Assembly (NCBI GenBank): GCA_020746105.1
Contig: CM036631.1
Location: forward strand, 13,330,558 to 13,394,557
DNA length: 64,000 nt
Direction of reading: 5' to 3'
DNA from: Trogon surrucura
Taxonomy: Eukaryota > Chordata > Aves > Trogoniformes > Trogonidae
The notes beneath the pieces were generated by a model. The model was given only the letters and a program-made list of their open reading frames with translations, searched no databases and was not told the DNA's origin. Below are positions 47,601 through 60,499 of the stretch, piece after piece. Each line of letters starts with the position of its first letter. Position 1 is the first letter of the stretch. The translations under genes and the position numbers were made by a program.

Positions 47601-50600
47601 CTGGGGAGTTGTGCTTCTAAATGGATGCGCTGTACATCAGCATAGCTTTGCTACATGTGATACAGGAAAGTTTGATATCCCAACTAGGGCTAAGAGGCCA
47701 GGGCATGGGGAGAAGGAGAGGAAATCACAGACGTGGTCCTTTCTTGCTAAGTCAGCATAAATCTATGTCTGATTTTTTTGATCTAACAGCCTACTAAGTA
47801 TGTAACATTTCTAATAAAGTGAAACAAAAACATACACTGGGGTGTTAGCTGTCAAATGGCACTCACTTAATAATTTAAATGTAGTTTTGTAGACCAACTG
47901 ATGCCATTAGTTGTACCAACACAACTGGTCTTCGATTGTTGCCTTAGTAATATCAGTGTCATGGCTCATTATAATGGATACCCCCTAATTGAATACCCCC
48001 TTATTTTATCTTTTATGATCAAACAGACTGAAAATTAGTGAAACCACAATTTTGTGGTAATCCCACTAGATATTGCTAAAAAGTTACTATTTAGAGTAGC
48101 CAGAAGTAAAGGACTAGTCTCTGTTGGTTTTTTAATGCCCTTTCAGAGACTAGAAGTACTTCACAGAAACAAAGAGAAACTCAACCTAGTCCATGCTTCC
48201 AAAAGGTGCAAAGTGCTTCACAAATACCTGTATGTAAAGGTCTCTTAATTTCCTGATAACCGGGGTCAGTGCTTTAGCCCAGCCTTTTAGGCTGAAATCC
48301 TGGCATTATTTATAGTGCTATATACAGACATAAAATGTAGCCAATGCTCATATCTTGGTCAGCCAGTCTCCTGATTGTAGTTTGTTCACAAGCAAATCAT
48401 TCCTGGAAGCCAAAAATATGTAGATCAGCTGCCCTGTAAAAACCTAGGTATGCCGACCAGATCTTTAAATAACCAAAACTCTACATGTTGCTGACCTGTC
48501 ATCAGAAGGTAGCAGGATCACAGCAGCAGGAGCTTCTAGTGTGAAGGAAATCTCAGTGAGTTTATTTTTTACAAAAAAGGGGAAACTAGGCAGGTATAAA
48601 AGGGAGGTGGAGGTTATGACAGCTTTTCCCTTGCAAGCAGGAAGATGCCGATAGCTTACTAACAGCAGCATTGTCCAAGCCCACCCCCAGCCTACAGCCA
48701 ATACTACTTATGAATTACAATGCTTGAAGTCTTCTGCCCGCCCGGAACAGCAGATGCATGAGAACTGAAATGTTTGTGAATAGTAGTATTGGCTGTTGGC
48801 ATTCACAGAATTATTATTTTCCCTCTTCAACAAATTAAAGAGCATTGTGCTTCGGGAAGTCTGGTTTGCCCAAGAATGGTGTTGTGGTCCTTCTGTATTG
48901 GTTGTGTAAGAGTGATCTAATTATAGCAATTTGCACTCACAGTCTTTTGGACAACATAGAAAGCACTGAAATAATACATCTTACTTGGAAGCCTAAAACC
49001 TTCCAAGGCTTGTGAAAGAGCAACAATAGATTGCCACTCCTCTCATCCAAGTTGACCAGGAATCTGTCAGATGAGCCACAACAAAGTGTAGGTGGCTGTT
49101 TCAGATGGATCTTTGTCCACACTGCTGTGCTCAGTGAACAGGCAGGACTTTTTTAGCATAGGCACCGCTGTGCATTGAATTGGCTAATAGCAACAGGACC
49201 AGCAGTGCCTCGTGCCCACAGGGTGAAAAAGCGTTTGTGGCTACTGTGAGAGTCTCTGCATCTTGTTATTTAGTCCCTGTAGTTGCAACTTTCGCATTGT
49301 GTTTGGACACCAAAGAAGGCCTCCGTACAATTTTTAGGAGACACATTGGACATAGTAAGGCTGATGAGATTGTCATATACAATTCTTTCTATATCTCTCT
49401 AGATTAAAATACACAATACAGGTGCAATGAGCATGGATTGAATGCAACAGTCTTGAGCAAAGTGAGGTTTTAAAACGTGCTACCTCAGACCATGTTTCTG
49501 CTGTTGCGTTCAGTGTGTGAATAAAATGTTGAACCCCATCTTTAACCAGTGTTGATGCATTGAGGATATCTTTAGATTCGCATCACTGTTGGTCATCAAC
49601 AAAAATTACTGATTTTTTCACTGCTCTGGCACCTCTCCAGTTAGTTAGGAAAATACAGGCCTAATGTGATATTTTATAACACCATAAATGCTACTAGCAT
49701 CATTACACACAGAACCTTTCATTTCACATGTTAACCCCAATCAAATTCTCACATTTTAACAATTACTATGGGTCAGTAACAATCAATGACTATTGTGATT
49801 TTCATTATGAATCTCATACTTCTCTGCTAAGCACAAATATTTTTAGACTAATTGCATTCAAGAATTACAAACATCTTTAGGTTAATATTAATATTATCTG
49901 GTACCAGTTACATTGTGATCTCTTGGAAAAAGAATGTTACATTTTCATGAAGTGCCATATTTATCTAAAGACAAGGCTAAACAATTCAGAAATGCATATA
50001 CATTTCTAGCAGACTGTAAAAGAACCTATTTATGAAATGGTTAAAATAGAGCAAATGGTGTGGCTTCAGAATACTGTCTGACACATGGATTGAGTTTCAC
50101 ATTTCCTTAGAGGCATTAGCATAATTAAGCAAAGTTGGGAAAGTATTTATGCTGTTTGAAAGTTACGGTTCATTTCCTGGAGATCCGAAACAGAGATTTA
50201 ACTTTCATTGTCTTTCTTACTCAAAGGCAAGAAGATTCATAGAGAAGTAACTCACTAGTCAGTGACTAACACCAGTACTGTTTTGTAAATATTTACATAT
50301 ATACATATGTTTGACATTTAGGTAGTTGAATGTGATCAAGGATTAATTTGTTCAAAACTTAGCATTTGCTTTTGGGAGAGATTGGCTTACATTATTTGTT
50401 CATCTCTGAAGAATTACAGTATTGTCACTGATTGACAGATGAGTGACGTGATACTTGATGGACTAGTACACTGGGAGGTAGGCTGGAGCACAGAGTTGCC
50501 TAAAACTACTTGAGGAAGCCTCTAGTAAATTAATTAGTTAGCGTGACATAACAGTCTGTTTTAGTACGTTTCTGTGGATAACCCTTTTGCATGTTAGTTC

Positions 50601-50850
50601 AAGTTCAGAGAGCTTTTCTCAGAGCGGCTGTTGTTCCTAGTCCTTTCGAAGAGGGTGCGTACTGAATATTTCATCAAAGACTGAGTCCTGCAGCTCATTT
50701 GTTGAAAGCTTAGAAAGGCAAAAGCATCTGTATTACATCAAGAAGTACATCCAGTCTTTATTACGAGAGTACGCCCATGTGAACCTGAGTGTAGGAAGAA
50801 GTGGAGACTCTCATGGAGCGATACAGGTTTGGGCAGTAGTCACACAACTA
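41639..50850. other. AT-rich unique DNA, no firm gene
   Basis: About 9.2 kb. It contains a 26-T run ending CCAG (42386-42414), a TATAAAAG sequence at 48595 with no supporting transcript structure, and many unremarkable open frames below 100 codons. No RNA gene or recognisable transposon was found. Confidence 0.5.
42386..42411. repeat. poly(T) run, 26 bases
   Basis: Twenty-six T preceded by TCTTC and followed by CCAGAAGG. The run plus CAG resembles a 3' splice site, but the downstream frame carries no donor that would close an exon with recognisable content. Confidence 0.9.
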
Positions 50851-51020
50851 TAGAGCTCTTTGAGATCAGAAGAGATCTTAACCTAACTCTCTGAATGGAA
50901 GCAGGCTCACTTGCACCTGGGCTATTCATATCTGTTGTTTGCCTAGCCTTTTCTTAAAAATGTTTGGACAAGAATGATTCTACCTTGTCACTAAATAACC
51001 CATTCAAGCATTACACAGCT
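50851..51020 (-). mobile_element. ancient CR1-like LINE 3' fragment
   Basis: On the plus strand GAGATCAGAAGAGATCTTAA, CCTAGCCTTTTCTTAAAAAT, GATTCTACCTTGTCACTAAA and TAACCCATTCAAGCATTACA follow the order of a minus-strand CR1 3' end (family: TTGGAAGAGACCT, GCCTTAAAAAC, GATTCCACCACCT, TAACCCATTCCAGTGCTTCAC). It is heavily diverged, so an old insertion; the borders are approximate. Confidence 0.62.
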
Positions 51021-52763
51021 CCGGTAACTGTTTTTATTTGTAGTTCCATTAATATAACTAGAAACTCTGCACTCTCAGATGTATTTGAAACTGGTAGCGA
51101 GGCAAGTCATGGAGTCTCAAATGATTTTAAGAAAAAACATGTTTCTTGTAGTCAGCTACTTCTTGGGTCCTAAAGAAAATACCTGGACAGCAACAGCAGC
51201 TGTTTACCCATCAGTTTACCCAGTATGAAGGAAATGGAGTCACACCTGAGCAAGTAAATTAGTTGTACTACAACTTTTGGACTGAAATTTCGTGAGCAAC
51301 TTTTATAGCTTAGTGGGGTTTTTTCGTGTGGGTTTGTTGGGCTTTTTTCCCCTCTTCCATACAATTACTATCTTTTCACGTTGTTTTATGGAGATAGCAT
51401 TCGTAACATTTATTCTTTAAAATCATGTTCCACCTTGAAGCGTCCTGTATTTTCTTACTTGGAAATGGAAATCTAGCTAGATTTCTAACTGCCTAGTAAA
51501 TTTGGTGCTTTTTTTTCCCCAAAAGTGAGCTTATCGATCACATGCTAGACTCTTCTACCATGTCTCCAACTTTTTTTGTGTAGCTCATGTATCCTAAAAC
51601 ATCCAAGTGAAAAAATGAGCACCTAAAATGCACAGGACAAGAAGAGTTTTATTGAAAACTGAGAAAGATTATCATCTCAAGCTTTATCCCATTTGCTCTA
51701 AATACTCTCTGTGGTACAAGAAGTTCAGGTTTGACTTTCTGGTTAAAAAAATTGAAAAAAACCCCAACCCATGTTGAGTAGTTTTCTTTTAATTGAAAGT
51801 ATATGAGGTATTTTATAATAACAGCAGATTTTTGTGAGTGATTTTAATTCTGTCAAGGCCTCTATTTGTTTTCCTATAACAGAAGCTTTATAAGAACTTG
51901 TTTTTGAGCTATTCCTAGTTAATGTTACCATGAAGTATATGGAAAGAATATCTAGTAAGATAAAGCAGCAATGGTGTCCCCTCTGTTACCTCAACAGTAG
52001 AGTTTTGTAGACAGTAATGCTTGTTAAGTTGAGCAATGGGAATGATGGATCTGCAGGCTCAAGGGGGTTAAAGTTGACAATGAGCAATTGTTATTTTTGA
52101 CAAGAATACCAAAGGGCTTCAAGATGACTCTTTAACTGAAAGCAGATTATAACTTGAGTTTTATTACTAACTGTCAAGCATAGCTGTCAAGCATATAGAA
52201 GTGTGATACAAAGGAAGATTATTTTATTATAGTAAGAGACAAAGCAGAGATCGAATGATGACCTTTTTTGTGGGTTTTTTTTTCAGTTACCCACAGGAAG
52301 AAGGAGGCAGAGTCCTCAGCATCTTAAAAAGGGAAATGGGGGTAGAAAACATCCGGGAGAGGACACTTTCCTACAGATTAAAAAACTGACAGCAAAAAGC
52401 ACAATATGATTTTAATGAAGTCAACATATGTGGATGTCTGTGGGTACTGGTGTGTGACTTCCGTGTCTTTCTTGTAGATATAATGTAAGAGTATGAGGGT
52501 GGGAAAGAGTGCCTCAACAACCTTCCAGGGAGCAGTTCTCTGGCTGATGGATTATCACAGCTACAAGGAATTTTTTGTTTGGTCTTTATCCAAGGTATTT
52601 TCCCCTCTGGCCTGCTGGTATGTGTTGTAATCTTGATCTTAGAGATGTTGGTCTTTGACCACACTTCTCTGATGAAAGACAAAAAATAGCTACTAGAGGC
52701 AGCTCCACCTCTCTTTTATGTGTGACTGGGACAACAGCTGCTAAGTTTTGTTTCTGCTGAGAA
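51021..52763. other. AT-rich unique DNA, no gene seen
   Basis: About 1.7 kb. A 13-bp tandem duplication (CTGTCAAGCATAG, 52171-52196) is present. No exon or transposon is recognised. Confidence 0.5.
52171..52196. repeat. 13-bp near-perfect tandem duplication
   Basis: CTGTCAAGCATAG is followed directly by CTGTCAAGCATAT. The pair is probably a slippage product. Confidence 0.8.
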
Positions 52764-52960
52764 TAGAATCGTAGAACCATAGAACAGTATCCTAGAATGT
52801 GTCGGGTTGGAAGGGATCTTTAAAGGCCACCTAGTCCAACCCCCCTGCAGTAAGCAGGGACATCTTTAACGAGATCAGGTTGCTCAAACCTGACCTTGAA
52901 TGTCTCCAGGGATGGGGCCTCCATCAGCTCTCTGGGCAGCCTGTTCCTTCTCTACTGACT
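52764..52960 (-). mobile_element. CR1 LINE 3' end
   Basis: The left end has an extended set of terminal repeats (TAGAATCG, TAGAACCATAGAA, TAGAATGTG), then GGGTTGGAAGGGATCTTTAA and CACCTAGTCCAACCCCCCTG. To the right, TCAGGTTGCTCAAACCTGAC and GTCTCCAGGGATGGGGCCTC are followed by CTCTGGGCAGCCTGTTCC. It is about 195 bp, 5'-truncated and one of the better preserved copies here. Confidence 0.95.
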
Positions 52961-54680
52961 AGGGCTCAAGTGTTTCCTTGGCTCCTTATTTATTGCATTC
53001 ACTAAAACACCAAAGGCAGTTCACATCTAAACACTTGAACTGAAATAACGCAGAACTTTATGAAGGTTTGAATCTAGAACCAAATTTCATTGCTGAACTT
53101 TGGTGTAGAATGGGGAGGGAGGAGCAAGTAGAACAGCTTTTGCAGATATCACAAGGCAAAGATGAATTTTGCTGCTTTACTACTTCCTCAGCTTACCTTT
53201 ACATGAAAAGGAAGTCATTTGCACTCCTCTGTAGGTGAAGTTGACCAAGTAAAAGATGCAGGAATTCAGGGACATAGAGCATAACATAAAAGAGTGCTTG
53301 AACTTCTTTGAATAGATACAGTGATCAAAATTGTTGTGCCAGAGTTTGTGCTGACTCGTTTCGATTCTGTTCCATTACTCTGCTGAAGACCCCGAACCTC
53401 TTCTTTCTTTTTTTTTTCCTCTGGAAACAGATGAAAAGAGCAGTCAGTAAAAATTCCTTTCACAAAATCATTCCTTTTCCCAACATTTAAAGAGGCATTT
53501 CCTAATTATAGAAATAAAATGAAATTGGCAAAGCCACCTGAGAAAACAAAGATGGTATCTTATAGCCACAAACATATATACTGACTCTGAGTTTTTCAAA
53601 ACTGCAAGCGTTATTATAACATATACTGAAGATGCCAGGCTCTCCATTAATACGTTTTGAAGAAAATCAAGGCATTTTCACATTGGTTGAATTTATGTTG
53701 AAAGTAGAGCAGGTATATTGTAATAGAGAGCAACATACACAAAGTTTAATTATTTACTGCTATAATTTTCAGATAATTCTTTCATCTAGAGATACATAGC
53801 ACCTCAAACTTCCCTCAGTCCATTCAGATACGTTGTGTAGGAGCTGATAGAGCAGAATCCTCTAAACCCACTCATATGCTGTATGTAAACCTGTTTGTTC
53901 AGTCTAGGTCCAGAAGAACTGAGGATAATTCTCTCTAGGACCATTACATTAGTCCCTGTGAGACCTCTATCTCTCAGAAACTGTAGCTGCCAAAACCACA
54001 AATGGAACCAGTTACTTTAGGGTTCCTACCAAATTCAAAAAGTTCAACATGAGAAGAGTGCCAGGGGGTGCATTGCCTGGTATGACTGAGATGATGTTTG
54101 AAAGCATTCATGAACTGTGAAAAAAAAAATCCACTTTTGTAACACTGTCATCTCATAAATGTCTGTTAGGGTCCTTGTATGCCGATTTCTGCATCTAATC
54201 CTTCCTCACAAAGGATGCTCAGCATTGTCCTCTTGGAACTTTTGCCTCATCTTTAGTTTGCTTATCTGTCTTCTCCAGTAGCTCAATGGCAGTATGCTGT
54301 GTAGGCTGGAATGTGTAGTAGAACCATATTTTCAGCTGCCAGACAATGTTTCAAAATACAGTTCAGAATTTTTCAGATGTTACATGGTTTCCAAACTGGA
54401 AAGCTAGAGGTAAGGAGCTGTGTGTTGCTCATTGACCTGCAATGAAGAAAAGAGCTCTGGTCTTCTGGTTTGAAGATGGCTGGATATCTTTAGTGTTTCC
54501 TAGACACCCTAATGATGATTCTCCATCTCTCATAAACATCAGTGATCATCTGCATGAGCATTTCTGGTTGAAAAATAAAACCTAAAAAATACTTTTTCCA
54601 TCTCGTGTTATGTGGCTCACATTCTTTCTACACAGAACAGGCTTCAGGTTGTCTCAGTGTCACATTTCTCTTTTTTTAAG

Positions 54681-54818
54681 GACTGTGCAGAGGACTGTCA
54701 ACAGACTTCAGTTGTGCACCAAGGAAAATGGCAAGGACAAGACTGAGTGTTTGAAGAGTATGGTCTCATGTTAGATGAAGGCAGAATCATGGTGCTGGTC
54801 TGTCTCTACCTCATGCAG
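54681..54818 (+). other. candidate 138-nt exon, unidentified; possibly non-coding or first coding exon
   Basis: It is preceded by a good acceptor (ATTTCTCTTTTTTTAAG) and followed by a perfect-consensus donor (CAG, then GTAAGT). Length is typical of a vertebrate exon. All three frames contain a stop, so it cannot be a simple internal coding exon. In the frame of its start, after the last stop there is an ATG at 54768 and another at 54789, both open to the donor. The second gives MVLVCLYLMQ, a hydrophobic run that would suit the start of a signal peptide. It could therefore be a first coding exon with 5' leader, a non-coding RNA exon, or chance. I could not match it to a known gene. Confidence 0.3.
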
Positions 54819-56094
54819 GTAAGTGGAAGAAGAATGAAATTTTGCTGCGAATCTTGGGTGAGATGACACATTTTATTCTGTGTTTGGATAGTGAAAGACA
54901 GACTCTGGAGAGTCTTATTATAGGTGATTCTGAATTCCTGATTATGCTAAAGATCCTTTCAAGGAGGAACCATGCTTTGTAAAACTAAAGGGGAGAAATT
55001 CTCCAGCTCTGAACTCTGTGGTCTTTTTTTACCTTTACCGAAAAGTACACCTCATGAAAGAATGGTAGAACGTTAGATAAATTCCTTACAATTTGATACA
55101 ATGAAGTTTCCTTTTTCTCAGCGTACATCCATGTGCATGTGCACACAGGCACACAGAGACATATCTATCTGTCTATATATAATCTTTGGCGGAAGCTCAT
55201 ATATAGGAGAAATTCTGGGAATAATTAAGAAAAGGATACTGCATGCTCCAGCAGACGGAATACATCTTTTTCATTTAAAACAGTTTTTTTTTTCCTTACC
55301 ACCAACTTGCTGCAATTAGGAGGTTGTTGGAGAGATATCAATTGAGATTTGGGAACTGTTTTCTGGAAATGTTTTGAATTAAAATCTAATTGGTAGCTTT
55401 CTTTGATAACTATTTTATTGTTGGGTGCAGCTAAATGGAAATCAACCACAAAGGGAACTCAATTTTGTTTGTCATTAATTTTAACTTGATTTCACAAATG
55501 ATTTACATATACAATATTTTCCCTGTTTGTTCAGTACCATTCCTGAACTCCTGTTAACAGCACTTAGGCTGATGTAGTGTCTTTTTCCCGTTTATTTACG
55601 TTACTTTAAAATATTCTGTGTCACCTCAAGTATGGCTATCAGCAAAATGGTGAAGAAGCTGTAAGTGGACCAAAGTGAAACTTCCCACAGTTCATGACCA
55701 GTTGTGCAATTAGTGGCCCTGGGGACTAAATTCCACTGTTTTTACCTAAGACACATTTGAATGTTGTGGTCAAAGGAAAGCAAACCTACACTGCAAATAC
55801 ATGATCATAACACAATAAAATTTTGAAAAAACTCAAATTACACAGTAACCATGTTAAAAAACAAGGGTCAGATACACTGTCCAGTTACCCAAGTTAAACA
55901 CATTACCAGGAGAACATCGGTTGAACCATGGCCATGTGTGGTCGCTAAGCAAATGTAAAGATGAGCTAATTCAACATGCCATCTGAAAAAGGGTGAAAGA
56001 TACCTGTAAAACTGTATTGGAAATACGAATGAATAATTTTATGGAGGGAAGATGGGACACAAGAATCACAGCAGAGATGTAATTTTGCTAACAG

Positions 56095-56189
56095 TGAATG
56101 CCAAATAACCTGATCATGCAGGACCCAAGCCAAAGCATCCTTGACGAAGTCCAATTGACTCTATGGACTTCAAATGGTGCCCATGGAAG
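56095..56189 (+). other. candidate 95-nt exon with start codon, weak
   Basis: It follows ATTTTGCTAACAG (a moderate acceptor) and ends CATGGAAG before GTAAGAC (a good donor). An in-frame TGA opens it. The ATG at 56098 then starts a frame of 30 codons plus two bases that stays open to the donor and includes MQDPSQSILDEVQ. The protein is not recognised. Spliced directly after the 54681-54818 candidate, its phase would run straight into the TGA, so the two do not form one coding frame. Confidence 0.18.
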
Positions 56190-56296
56190 GTAAGACAAAA
56201 CAGCCATTTGGGGAGGCCAGAATCCTTACAAGGGAGGCATAGTTGATGTTTGTCTGGAATTAATTAAGGCTATCATTAGCACCAGACAAAGGCAGG

Positions 56297-56305
56297 TATA
56301 AAAGG
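56297..56305 (+). promoter_or_regulatory. TATA-box-like sequence
   Basis: TATAAAAGG preceded by GGCAGG, a good core-promoter match. ATGCAAAT (octamer, 56324-56331) lies just downstream rather than upstream, and there is no independent sign of a transcription start. Its main interest is its place about 200 bp left of the CpG-richer island. Confidence 0.2.
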
Positions 56306-56509
56306 TTTTGCTCCATTGTGGAAATGCAAATATTGAAAGCTGCCTCTCTTCAAAATTAAGTTAACAGGCAAAAGTACAAATAGGGTGTTTTTCGAACAGT
56401 ATTTGCGCAGAAATTCTTTTCTACTTAGCAGTGAAGAGAAGGATAACATCTTGCTAAATCACCTTATAGGAGCTTAGCATCTCCCCTCTTCTGACTCTCT
56501 TAGGATTAA

Positions 56510-56760
56510 AACGGAGCTCGCTTACTGGGGCAGGACAACTGCAGAGAGGTACCTTTCCCCTGAGGCCCCGAGCAGAATCGCGGTGCTGCTGCCTGGGATG
56601 CTGCACTGATACAGGGAGGTTGGCAGAAAGCTGAGGGGACGCTGAGCATTGCCCTTTCTTCAGTAACAAACCCGGCACACCTGCACTGCCTCGGTGCGGA
56701 GCTGGTGCTGCCTGAAAGCCTGCTCAGAGCGGCAGTTCGGTTACTGCTGTCGTAAACTTA
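56510..56760. other. GC- and CpG-richer island
   Basis: By eye about a dozen CpGs fall within roughly 245 bp (for example GAGCTCGCTT, AATCGCGGTG, CTCGGTGCGGAG, GTCGTAAAC) in a window where CpG is otherwise sparse. It begins after CTGACTCTCTTAG, an acceptor-like sequence. It has no resemblance to CR1 or the LTR family. It could be a small CpG island or promoter, a terminal exon, or a locally unmethylated element; no protein is recognised in either strand. Confidence 0.4.
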
Positions 56761-59700
56761 GGGCTCTGCAAGACATTCGTTCCTGTTAGGTTGTTCCCCT
56801 GCTTTATTTGGGTTATTCACATTGTGGTTACAGTCCAAAAAGCCTTTATGTAAAAAGGCAATCTCCTCTCTTAGCAGATGTGCCTCGCGAGTGCTTTAAG
56901 TCAAAGATGTTACTGACTTTGGTGACTTGGATATTTCTCAAATTCTTTTGCACTGTGATTGTATTGCAAAGGGAGATTTGATTTATATGTCTCTGTACAG
57001 CATCAGTATACCAGGCTTATAGACATGAAACTGAGGCTGAAAGTTAACCATGAAACCTCTCTTTTTCTTTTTTAATATTGATAGTAACGTTATAAGAAAA
57101 GAGACAAGTGGTTTGAAAATAAAGACTTCACTTCTAAAATAAGGAGCTATAATTTGGAAATGGCTGTGAGACTGTAACTATGAACTACAGTCATATGGTT
57201 TTTATACTTCTCAGATGGAAATTATACATATCAGTGTTGTCTTGCATTAACTTTAAAAATACTTGTCTTTTACAAAGTATTTTTTTCAGGATGTTTAATT
57301 AAATTGAAATGGATTTCCTCCAAAAAATGGATTCCTTTGATAATTTTATAAATTCCTCCTTATGAACTTCAGAATTAGGAAGATCTCAAGAGCTTTCAGA
57401 TTGGCATTTAAATTGCTTTTTCATAAGACTTTTTGCTGATTTTCCCTGTGTCTAGGAATCATTTTTCCAGTAATTCTTGGTATCTATCTTTGCTGATTAA
57501 GTGTCTTTTTTTGCCATTGTACATATATAATCCCAAGTTAGAAAGGTTTCAGTGTTTGATCAGAAGGATCATACTGTCAGTGAATGTCCAGGGTCTTCTC
57601 ACTGCTTTCTGGATGGAGGCTCTTTGCTCCCAGGAGGCTGGGAGAAGCGTTCGTCTGGAAGTTTTCTTGCGGAAAGGTACCACTGAAGTGACAAAAACTG
57701 GGACTCAGGCTTTGCCTTTGTGGTAGGAAAATGTACAGCAGAGAGAACTGGAAAGGTTCCCATTCCCCAGAGGTTCTCCCTGAGATTTCTGTGTGCAGAC
57801 TGCTTTGCAGCTGTTGCTGTGGTGTCAAGTGTTAGACCTCTGAGACCATTATGGCCAGAATATGAGGAATTCTGGAAATGTACAGAAATGCAAAGAACCT
57901 GACAGGAAATAAATATGTCTTTTAATAAACAATATTGCTGTCAGTTTGATCAGCAGTGAGGAGAAGTAATTTCTAAACAAGACAATTTCCAAACAACATT
58001 TGAAAATGTTTAAAAATAAGTTACTACACGGCTTGGGCCATCTGAGATCTGTTTGAGAAATGTGAGTAAGGTTCTTTTCTTCACCTTAGATTGTGAAAGA
58101 CAAGTCAGGACGGATATCAGATTCTGTACAGGTGACAGTGTCGTACTTCTGCAGAAACTTTGGAAAGGGGTAGAACGGGCTTATCTTTATCACTGAAAGA
58201 TTTTAGAAAGAGGGGAAGGTTGTCACCGGGCCCCACAAAGCCCTGTGTGTGAATTACAGATAAAGTTCTCATGGCACAACTCTTCCCGAGGCTGGTAAGT
58301 AATCACAGGTGTTTGAGATCTCAGAGACGTCTGACTTCTGCCCTCCTCATAATGTCATCTTTGTAAAATCAGTACAGGGCTGGACTGGGTCTCAGCCAGG
58401 TGCCAGCTTGCTATCATACGTGCTTCCACCAGGGTGTGCCAACTAAACAGACTGCGCTCTGTTGCACAGGGATACAACACGGTACTGGAGCGTATAAAAA
58501 ATACAGTTAATCCTGAGTGCTTCTTTGCTCAATCCATTTATGAAAGCATATTTTAAGGCCAGTAAAATAATATTGAATGTGCACACGACATTAAAAAAAA
58601 AAAGCTAATCTGTATCCAGAGTATTTTAAGTAAAAGCTTCTAAAAAAATCAGTGTAGACGTGCTGGCTTTTTACCTTCTCTTGTTTTAACCTATGACTGA
58701 TTCATCAGTTGAAGTGTAAAGAAACAGATCTTCTTATGGTAATTGATTCTCAAGGGCTATTAGTGTAAAAGTAAATGCTCAACATAGATGTTACGTAGGT
58801 GGGTGTTAGAGAGAAAACAAATTGTCAGCAATGTAAGGCAGTCTGTTCATACCGTAGGGTGAGAAAGTGAAGGATGTTAGAAATCAGAGACTCAGAAATA
58901 CCTCCTAGAGTTGGCTGTGAGTGCAGTCTCCCATTGTGAGTAATTATAAGAAACATACTGTGCAAGAGTTGATTCTGGTCCTTTAGTTCAACAGGCAAAA
59001 CACTTACTTGAGAATGGCACAGATTTTAGGTAAGATTTTCAAAAGAGCTTACAAGGGTCAAACACCCGGCTGCCACTAACCTCCTGTGGGAGGTGGGCAC
59101 TAAAATGTTTAGGTATTCCTGAAAACTGTTGGAACTTTATATTCTTCTATAGCCCTGGACCAGAATTCATTTTTCTTCAAAGCAACTGTGATTTTTGTAC
59201 CATGGAGAATAAGAGAACAGCATACAGTGAAAGCCTAAGATAATGTTCTAGTTGATCTAGCCCATCCAAAATTGTAAGATTAACTCCAAAGTAGTAGAAG
59301 AAATAATAAAAACTGTTGGTTCTTACCTTCTTTGGTTTCAAACCCTTACAATTTATGCTTTCCATCTAGGTCTAGGAGTTTAAAACATACTTTTCTTCTT
59401 TTTAACAAATATTAAGATTTTACATGACTCTGGAAACCAGCTCTTCCAAGGAAGCAACAAATAATTAAGAGTTCTGTTAAAATTAGGTGGCTAAATTGTA
59501 CTGTATTTATAATTCCTCCAAATAGTCTGAAGAATATAATCTGCATTATGAAGAATATGATGTGTGTATGAGCTCTTCCTTGAACTGCATCTGTCTCGAT
59601 GGTCACTGCAGGACGATGGCTCTGACATCCTGACACCACTGCCCAGTGTGAAGTGTCGCGTGTCCTGACACAGGTCACACCGGGATAGATGTGGTCAACC

Positions 59701-60499
59701 CCTGCACTAGGGGATAGAGGAAGAAATAGGTTTTTAAAGTTCTTCTCCACCTTGCATACAATTCACAGTCCTCTTCAGAAAGGCCCTCAGGCAAAACTCC
59801 TAGGCAGTGCAGGAGCAAACCTGTACTTAGTAGAAGACATTGTACTTCCTTATTAATTGTGAAGTATCAGTTCCCAGCAGCAAGCACATTTGAGTATGCT
59901 GCCTGTTTGTGAAGATGTGAGAACCACAAGGAGTCTGGGATTCTAAATTCCTTTCAGATCCTTTATGCAAAAAAAAATGTCCAGATGTCGCACAAAGTAT
60001 TTAAAGAACTTTATTTGAAAAACATTTTCTTTCTAAATGGGAGTATGTGCAGAGTACAATTACACATGTTTTTCTAACTAAACATACTAGTTTATATCTT
60101 GTGGCAGGGAAAAAATAAATACAATCTGAGATTCAAAAGTTGATCATGTTGTGCCATCTTGGTTCAGATCCCCCAATGAAGGGACATGCAACCTCTCCCG
60201 CTGTAATCCCAGACTCCTGGATCTGCCCTCCCAACCAAGGCCTTCAAACTAAAGCCTCAGTCCTGCATTTGGTAGAGAATATATCTCAAGCGTAAATTCT
60301 GTGGGTCACCATTCCTGCAAATAGTAACGCGCCAAATGAGTCAAGTACATCTGTGACTGTACGAAGAGAAAATTGCTATGTGTCCAGTAAATTCAAGGTG
60401 CAGCTTTCAGCACTGAACAATGATTTCCATGCATTTCATTTAGGACACATTATGCTCTCCTGACTTTTGGAGACAAGTGTCCTTCTGAAAGCCAGCCTA

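Larger units (their letters stand above)
52961..60499. other. mixed unique DNA with exon candidates and a CpG-richer island
   Basis: About 7.5 kb. It holds two splice-flanked exon candidates (54681-54818, 56095-56189), a TATAAAAGG sequence at 56297 and a GC/CpG-rich island at 56510-56760, each listed separately. A 97-codon open frame (57433-57726) has no recognisable family. No transposon was named between 52.96 and 60.5 kb. Confidence 0.45.

Noticed and set aside
48595-48602. TATAAAAG as a promoter
   Set aside because: No downstream exon, CpG enrichment or other core-promoter signal; expected by chance in AT-rich DNA.
59327-59365. Minus-strand first exon (MESINCKGLKPKK followed by GTAAGAAC)
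   Set aside because: A good donor follows an ATG, but there is no promoter-like composition upstream and no partner exon was found.
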